DNA of 36,439 nucleotides. Source: Akkermansia sp. (GTDB lineage: Bacteria; Verrucomicrobiota; Verrucomicrobiia; Verrucomicrobiales; Akkermansiaceae). The notes beneath the pieces are model-generated. The model made no database searches. It worked only from the letters and a program-made list of their open reading frames with translations, and was not told where the DNA came from. Made by a program: the position numbers and the translations under genes. The stretch is from contig JAFZHC010000060.1 in assembly GCA_017555025.1 (NCBI GenBank), positions 1 to 36,439 on the forward strand, given 5' to 3'. Of the stretch, positions 31,458 to 36,439 are shown in pieces. Within the stretch, counting starts at the first letter, position 1. Every line of letters begins with the position of its first letter.

Positions 31458-34268
31458 TTAAGAGAGTGCTTCTGTTGCTTTGCTGAGCAGTTCAGCCTTG
31501 GCGGCGAGGTCCTTGCCCGAGCCGCGAGCCATATCTGCCTTACCGCCGCCCTTGCCGCCGACAATCGGGGCGAGTGTGCGGATGAGGTCACCGGCCTTCA
31601 GACCGGCAGCCTGAGCGGCCTCACCACAGTAGGCGCCGAGCGACAGGTTGCTGCCGTCATCGGCCACCAGGAAGGCGGCTGCCTCGTAATGGCGCTTGCG
31701 CAGGCCGTTGAAGAGCTCGGTGAGCAAGTCATTGCCACCCTCAGCGCTGATGACTACGTTGCCGCCGGTGAGCTGCTCTGCCAGCAGGGCATCAGCCATA
31801 CCGGCTGCAGCGGCGGAGATGGCCTTCTTCACGCTCTTGTCAGCCTCGAGGGCGGCCTCCTTGAGCTTGTCGCAGTAGGCGTGGAACTCATCGAGCAGGG
31901 CGTTGACCACGCGGATGTCGTGGGACTGCACAGCCTTCTCGGCGGGGTGGCCGTCGTTGGTGGGTACGGGGATGGTGGGGCGCCCCAGCTCTGCAAGTTT
32001 GCTGTTGGCGGCGCTGAGCTTGTCGAGGCTTTCCTTGCACTCAGGCAGGCGGGCGGCAATGATGTCCTTCACAATGGCCAGACCGGCCTCGCCGGCAGCC
32101 GCCTCGATGCGGCGCACACCGCTGGCAATGGCGCCTTCGCTCTTAATCTTGAAGAAGCCCACCTTGCCGGTGGCGGGGGCGTGGGTACCACCGCAGAGCT
32201 CCATCGAAACACCGTTGAAGTTACCGGCCTCACCGCCTACCTGCACCAGGCGCACAACGTCGCCGTACTTGTCGCCGAAGAACTGGCAGACCTCGGGGTG
32301 CTTGCGGATTTCGGTCATCGGGTACTCGCGGCAGAAGATGGGCAGGTCTTCCTGCACCCACTGGTTCACGAGTTCCTCCACGCGGCGCAGGTCTTCCTTG
32401 GAGATGGCAGCGCTGTTCACGTCAAAGCGCAGGCGGTCTACATCCACCAATGAACCTTGCTGGGCAATGTCATCGCTCACGAGGGCTCGCAGAGCCTTGT
32501 GCAGCAGGTGGGTGGCGCTGTGGTGGCCTTCGATGGCACGGCGGCGGGCATTGTCGATTGTCAGCACCACGCTGTCGCCGGCGGCGGGGCGCACACCGTC
32601 ACCCACGGCAATCAGGTGGGCGCGGGCTTGCCCAATCTGCTGCACGCCGAGCACCGGGGCGCTGTCGCCGCCGGCCTGCAGGGTGCCGCCATCGCTCACC
32701 TGACCACCCATTTCTGCGTAGAAGGGGGTCTTGTCGGTAATGACGAAGAGCATACCGTCAGCCTCGTGCACTTCTGTTACGGTGGCGGTGGTGCTGTCTT
32801 CTGCGTAACCGGTGAATTCGGTGACAGCCTCGGTCTTCAAATCCAGAGCGCGTACAACCTGCTTCTTCTGAGCGGCCTTGGCACGCTGGCGCTGCTCCTC
32901 CATGAGAGCCTCAAAGCGCTCGGTGTCAACCGTCAGCCCGCGCTCACGGGCCATGAGAGCCGTCAGGTCAATGGGGAAGCCGTAGGTATCGTACAGCTTG
33001 AAGGCGAAGTCGCCGCTCACGGTACCGGTGGCAGCCACCTCCTTGTCGAAGAGGTCGAGGCCGCGGTCGAGCGTCTCATTAAAGCTGGTTTCCTCACGCA
33101 GCAGCACCTCCTTAATGGTGGCAGCGCGGCCAATCAGCTCGGGGAATACGCTGCCCATTTCGGCGGCCAGCGTATCTACCAGCTCGCTCAGGAAAGGCTT
33201 CTCCAGCCCCAGCGTGCGGCCATAGCGCACGGCGCGGCGCAGAATGCGGCGCAGCACATAGTTGCGGCCGTTGTTGCCGGGCAGAATGCCGTCGGCAATC
33301 GAGAAGCTCAGCGTGCGGATGTGGTCGGCAATTACGCGGAAGGCTACACTCTCTTTCAGCGTGGCGGTGTTGTCGGCCGTGGCATCCTGCGGGTAAATGT
33401 CTACATATGTGCGCCCGGAGATTTCCTCGATGCGGTTGAAGATGGGGCGGAACACGTCGGTGCTGTAGTTGGACACGCGGCGGGAGAAATCCGTGAAGCC
33501 GTTGGTGCATTGAATCATCGCGCAGGCGCGCTCAAAGCCCATGCCGGTATCTACATGGCAGGCGGGCAGGTTGCGGAAGCTGCCATCGCTCTCGGCATTG
33601 TACTGAATGAACACGAGGTTCCAGATTTCGATGCACAGGGGGCTGTCCTGATTGACCAGGCTGCCCTGCGTGTTGCCCTCGGGGGTAAGGTCCACATGCA
33701 GCTCAGAGCAGGGGCCGCAGGGGCCGGTCTCGCCCATCATCCAGAAGTTGTCCTTCACACCGCCGTTGACGATGTGTACTTTGGGGTCGAGCCCCTTGCT
33801 CTCGAACAGCGGTGCCCAGGTCTCCCAGGCCTCTTGGTCAAACTCACCGGGGTCGCCTTTGCTCTTGTCGGGGCTGTACACGGTGGCGTACAGACGCTCA
33901 GCGGGGAACCCCCAGCGCTCCACCACCAGCTCCCAAGCCCAGGCAATGGCCTCTTTCTTGAAGTAATCACCGAAGGACCAGTTACCCAACATCTCGAACA
34001 TGGTGTGGTGGTAGCTGTCCTGCCCCACATCCTCCAAGTCATTGTGCTTCCCGCCGGCGCGTATGCACTTCTGCGTGTCGGTAGCACGGGCGGGTTTCCA
34101 CGGCGGGGTCCACACACCGAGGAAGTACGGTACAAACTGGTTCATGCCGGCGTTGGTGAAGAGCAGGCCGGGGCTCTGGGGCATTAAGGAGGCGGAGGGC
34201 ACAACGGCGTGCTGCTTCTCACGGAAGAAGTCGAGGAAGCTCCGGCGAATCTGGGCTGCGGTCATCAT
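31458..34268 (-). CDS. alaS: Alanine-tRNA ligase
   Basis: It charges tRNA-Ala and edits Ser/Gly mischarging in the cytosol. The class II catalytic core starts IRRSFLDFFREKQHAVVPSA then SLMPQ and LLFTNAGMNQFVPYF. The editing domain has the zinc-type motifs GHHSATHLLH near residue 580 and CGGTHAP near 690. The C-terminal C-Ala oligomerisation domain ends GGKGGGKADMARGSGKD. At 936 aa it is somewhat longer than the E. coli enzyme (about 876) but complete. Start ATG 34268 is immediately followed by a second ATG, and either may be used. The strong promoter at 34313-34341 leaves a leader of about 38 nt. First gene of the alaS-pssA transcript. Confidence 0.98.
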   Translation of the reverse strand: MMTAAQIRRSFLDFFREKQHAVVPSASLMPQSPGLLFTNAGMNQFVPYFLGVWTPPWKPARATDTQKCIRAGGKHNDLEDVGQDSYHHTMFEMLGNWSFGDYFKKEAIAWAWELVVERWGFPAERLYATVYSPDKSKGDPGEFDQEAWETWAPLFESKGLDPKVHIVNGGVKDNFWMMGETGPCGPCSELHVDLTPEGNTQGSLVNQDSPLCIEIWNLVFIQYNAESDGSFRNLPACHVDTGMGFERACAMIQCTNGFTDFSRRVSNYSTDVFRPIFNRIEEISGRTYVDIYPQDATADNTATLKESVAFRVIADHIRTLSFSIADGILPGNNGRNYVLRRILRRAVRYGRTLGLEKPFLSELVDTLAAEMGSVFPELIGRAATIKEVLLREETSFNETLDRGLDLFDKEVAATGTVSGDFAFKLYDTYGFPIDLTALMARERGLTVDTERFEALMEEQRQRAKAAQKKQVVRALDLKTEAVTEFTGYAEDSTTATVTEVHEADGMLFVITDKTPFYAEMGGQVSDGGTLQAGGDSAPVLGVQQIGQARAHLIAVGDGVRPAAGDSVVLTIDNARRRAIEGHHSATHLLHKALRALVSDDIAQQGSLVDVDRLRFDVNSAAISKEDLRRVEELVNQWVQEDLPIFCREYPMTEIRKHPEVCQFFGDKYGDVVRLVQVGGEAGNFNGVSMELCGGTHAPATGKVGFFKIKSEGAIASGVRRIEAAAGEAGLAIVKDIIAARLPECKESLDKLSAANSKLAELGRPTIPVPTNDGHPAEKAVQSHDIRVVNALLDEFHAYCDKLKEAALEADKSVKKAISAAAAGMADALLAEQLTGGNVVISAEGGNDLLTELFNGLRKRHYEAAAFLVADDGSNLSLGAYCGEAAQAAGLKAGDLIRTLAPIVGGKGGGKADMARGSGKDLAAKAELLSKATEALS

Positions 34269-34312
34269 ATCGCTTTGTCAGATGGTGTTATATAGATATC
34301 TCGTCTGCCGTC

Positions 34313-34341
34313 AGTATACACTTATTCCCCTCAGGTGTAAA
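34313..34341 (-). promoter_or_regulatory. Strong sigma70-like promoter of alaS-pssA
   Basis: On the minus strand: TTTACA (34341-34336), a 17-bp spacer and TATACT (34318-34313). The last two -35 bases plus the first ten spacer bases (CACCTGAGGGGA) are identical to those of the MATE exporter promoter. The rest of 34342-34590 shows no gene. Confidence 0.8.
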
Positions 34342-34591
34342 GCCCGTTTTTTCAAGTTTCCTGTTGTCGGGCAGTTGTTTGAGGTATGGGGGGTGACGGG
34401 GTATTTCCGTACCCTTGGAGCCGGACAATTAACACAGGCGTTACAAATACCCGATTTTACGCGAGAGGCTAAGCATTGGCTTCATCAGTCGGCATAAACG
34501 CTGATTGCGAATGCTCCTTTGTGAAAAACACCTCGCGCAGGCTAGGAGCTCCGCGTGCGCGAATGTTACGCCTCGCCGCGTCGATAGCAAA

Positions 34592-34616
34592 GCCGCCGTC
34601 TGCGAAAGACGGCGGC
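34592..34616 (-). terminator. Terminator-like hairpin after the third PEP-CTERM gene
   Basis: GCCGCCGTCT (34592-34601) and AGACGGCGGC (34607-34616) use the same arm sequences as the terminators of the other two PEP-CTERM genes. The minus-strand T tail is only TTT, while the plus side has TTTTT (34618-34622), so it may act in both directions. It lies about 65 bp past the stop. Confidence 0.65.
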
Positions 34617-34680
34617 CTTTTTCTCGCGGGCGTCAACCCGCCAACTTACCTACTTTGCAGAAGGTAAATTGTCGTTTAAT

Positions 34681-36369
34681 TTACTTGCGGCGGCGACGAG
34701 CAGCCAAACCGGCCAGAGCCAGCAGGCTCAGCGTAGCCGTGGTCGGCTCAGGAATCGTCACGCTTACCTGATAGCTGGTCGTGTTGCCGTTAGTGGTTAC
34801 AGTCATGTTGTAATCGCTATCCTTCAGACCCAGCTCTCTGCCGTTTTCGTCCACGAAGGTGAGGGTGTAATCAAGGCCGCTCTCATCGGCTGTTGCTACA
34901 CCAAGGTCCAGAATGGACATAGACTCTGTGGGGTTAGTGCCGTCGATGAGCTCAAGCAGATTCAGCGTGAAGGTGTTGCCGTATACTAAGTCTTCATTGG
35001 TAATAACAACAACAAACTCCAGACTGTCAATGGTGATACCGTTACCCAGCGTCATGATGGCACCCTCAGTACCCTGGTTGGAGTATGCTGTAAAGGCAAC
35101 ATCATTCAGAGCGAGCTGACTACCTACGGACTCAAGCTCAATCTTGGTGCCGTTCTCGATGGTTACTGCATCGAAATCTGCAATGGAAAGTGCGCCTGTA
35201 TAACCGGTAGTGACAGTCAGAGACTTGGTGCCCTCAACAACGGAGCCATCTGTACCACCGCCGTATACTGTGCCGGTAATTGTGCCACCGGATACAGTAA
35301 CATTGGTGTTGCCCTTCACTACGTCACTCATACCGGCGCCGTATACGTTACCGGTAATGGTGCCGCCGGAGATGGAAACGTTGGTGTCACCCTTAACGGT
35401 GGCTGCAAGGCCGCCGGTAATCTTGGGGGCAGAGTTGTCGCCACCACCGTAAATGTTACCGGTGATTTCGCCGCCCTGAATATCGATCTTGGTGCCGCCT
35501 ACGAAGGTGTAGCTGTTGGAGGAACCGGCAATAATATTACCTGTAATTTTGGCATCGCCACCTACGGTAATGCCAACAGTACCGTCTACGGAGTAGCCGG
35601 AACCACCGCCGCCTTGAATGGCTGCAGTCTCATCTTTGTCGGCATAGGTGGAGGTAATTTCACCACCTGTTACAGAAATGTTTACGTTGCCGCTGACTGC
35701 AACGGGGTTGCTTTCCATGAACTTAGCGATAGCTTCCTCGCCGCCTGCGTGCACTTTCTTGATGTAGCCATCAGCTGTGTAAAGATGAACCTGAGAGTGA
35801 CCGCTATGCGTGCCACGAATCTGGCCTACCGTACCGCCGGTCACATTAATGTTAATGTTTTGTTTCGGGGCGTTAGGATCGCTCTCGTTGCCGTAGTTGC
35901 TCTTGTATGTGAAGTTGGTAACGTGGCCGCCTTCCGGGGTGGTGCCGTACTGTGTGCTCGGGCGGTTAGCGCTACTAGAGTAGGCTGTGCCACCTACGAT
36001 GAGTTTGGTGGAACCACCGTTCATGTTGATGGTAGTGTCACCCGCTACAGCGTTGCCTTGTACACCGTAACCGGAGAGTGTACCCAAATTGGTGCCGCCA
36101 TTCATGGTAATGGTTGCACTCTGGAATTTTTCGATAGGTGCATTACCATCTTGATCACAGACGCTAGCCGCACCGATGATGCCGGGAGCGCAGGGGTTGC
36201 CATATAAGGTTCCGTACATGTAGTAGTCGGACAAATCGCCGGCATCCGCGCTAATAGTTACATTAGCGTTTCCTCCTTCAGTTGTATTGAAACTTACGCC
36301 GCTATTATCAGCATAAGCCACAGCGCTCACCATGGTGGCAAGCAGTGCGAACGGTAAGTGTAATTTCAT
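34681..36369 (-). CDS. PEP-CTERM-sorted beta-helix protein with GGxITGNxYGGG repeats (562 aa)
   Basis: The signal peptide MKLHLPFALLATMVSAVAYA is followed by a Gly/Thr/Asn-rich body. A clear repeat of the type VSGGTITGNVYGAG, each unit preceded by a (K)GNTNVTV strand, covers residues ~230-380, strongly suggesting a beta-helix or beta-roll. The C-terminal ~150 residues are a less repetitive globular-looking part (SLEFVVVITNEDLVYGNTFT). The tail is IPEPTTATLSLLALAGLAARRRRK. This is the same sorting class as the genes at 409 and 3423, but the passenger is unrelated in detail and its composition is closer to the core genes. There is no Shine-Dalgarno site before the ATG (CTCTCAATC). Exported, role unknown. 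Confidence 0.9.
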   Translation of the reverse strand: MKLHLPFALLATMVSAVAYADNSGVSFNTTEGGNANVTISADAGDLSDYYMYGTLYGNPCAPGIIGAASVCDQDGNAPIEKFQSATITMNGGTNLGTLSGYGVQGNAVAGDTTINMNGGSTKLIVGGTAYSSSANRPSTQYGTTPEGGHVTNFTYKSNYGNESDPNAPKQNININVTGGTVGQIRGTHSGHSQVHLYTADGYIKKVHAGGEEAIAKFMESNPVAVSGNVNISVTGGEITSTYADKDETAAIQGGGGSGYSVDGTVGITVGGDAKITGNIIAGSSNSYTFVGGTKIDIQGGEITGNIYGGGDNSAPKITGGLAATVKGDTNVSISGGTITGNVYGAGMSDVVKGNTNVTVSGGTITGTVYGGGTDGSVVEGTKSLTVTTGYTGALSIADFDAVTIENGTKIELESVGSQLALNDVAFTAYSNQGTEGAIMTLGNGITIDSLEFVVVITNEDLVYGNTFTLNLLELIDGTNPTESMSILDLGVATADESGLDYTLTFVDENGRELGLKDSDYNMTVTTNGNTTSYQVSVTIPEPTTATLSLLALAGLAARRRRK

Positions 36370-36421
36370 GATTGAGAGATTGTTAATATTTAAGCAAGCT
36401 ATCTGATAGAATGCAGGGCAG

Positions 36422-36439
36422 AGTATATCTCTTTTGGAA
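36422..36439 (-). promoter_or_regulatory. Partial promoter of the third PEP-CTERM gene, cut by the window end
   Basis: On the minus strand the visible part reads TTCCAAAAGAGATATACT, with -10 TATACT at 36427-36422. It shares AAAGAGATATACT with the two promoters near 3078 and 3336. The -35 would lie beyond the window. The start is expected near 36415, about 45 nt before the ATG. Confidence 0.6.

Noticed and set aside
32457..34187. 576-aa plus-strand frame opposite alaS
   Set aside because: It lies wholly within alaS, whose motifs are unambiguous. No start signal or recognisable domain in the opposite frame.
34592..34622. A third copy of the ~408-bp inverted-repeat arm after the third PEP-CTERM gene
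   Set aside because: Only the terminator arms and a short CGCGGGCG...CCCGCC stretch match. The remaining sequence is different.

Overview
The window reads as chromosomal DNA of an Akkermansia-like verrucomicrobium. The evidence is three secreted proteins that begin MKLHLP and end in PEPTTATLSLL...ARRRRK (a PEP-CTERM-type sorting tail typical of Akkermansia), weak or absent Shine-Dalgarno sites, sigma70-like promoters, and a moderately GC-rich core interrupted by AT-rich stretches. The assignment rests on protein signatures only. No rRNA, tRNA, CRISPR array, transposase or recombinase gene was seen.

Layout. (1) 1-7884 is a large imperfect palindrome. Two divergent PEP-CTERM surface-protein genes (409-2994 minus, 3423-7475 plus) share a 429-bp intergenic region and are flanked by ~408-bp inverted repeats with terminators. 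The intergenic region holds a perfect 24-bp inverted repeat carrying both -10 boxes, 211 bp of DNA between the arms, and a 12-C tract. The only good -35 box is on the plus-gene side, essentially inside the 211-bp segment, so inversion would hand it to the other gene: a candidate reciprocal phase switch. (2) 7598-8155 is a cluster of short GC-rich hairpins. (3) 8249-11441 holds a small membrane protein, an AT-rich polytopic membrane protein bracketed by 45-bp direct repeats, and a small secreted or anchored protein, followed by a MITE-like inverted repeat. (4) 11673-13804 holds a MATE exporter with a structured leader, then an RdgB/HAM1 nucleotide-sanitising pyrophosphatase. (5) 13882-27118 holds two giant alpha-2-macroglobulin paralogs. 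The downstream one keeps the CTEQ thioester motif and the upstream one has lost it. Their last ~489 bp are almost identical in DNA, pointing to gene conversion. (6) Between the paralogs sits a Fic-family gene flanked by 62-bp direct repeats rich in a TATCGGCTAA half-site. After the second paralog sits an AAA/DUF4143 ATPase gene flanked by ~50-bp palindromic repeats. Both look like single-gene insertion cassettes. (7) 28701-34268 is core genome on the minus strand: guaA, pssA, alaS. (8) 34681-36369 is a third PEP-CTERM protein on the minus strand whose promoter runs off the window end and shares the AAAGAGATATACT element of the first two.

How the genes work together. The core genes (guaA, alaS, pssA, rdgB) are housekeeping. 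The accessory layer concerns the cell surface and defence: variable exported PEP-CTERM proteins, probable periplasmic macroglobulins that would trap proteases, an exporter, and two solitary regulator- or toxin-like genes. Statements about inversion, cassette mobility and regulation are inferences from sequence architecture.
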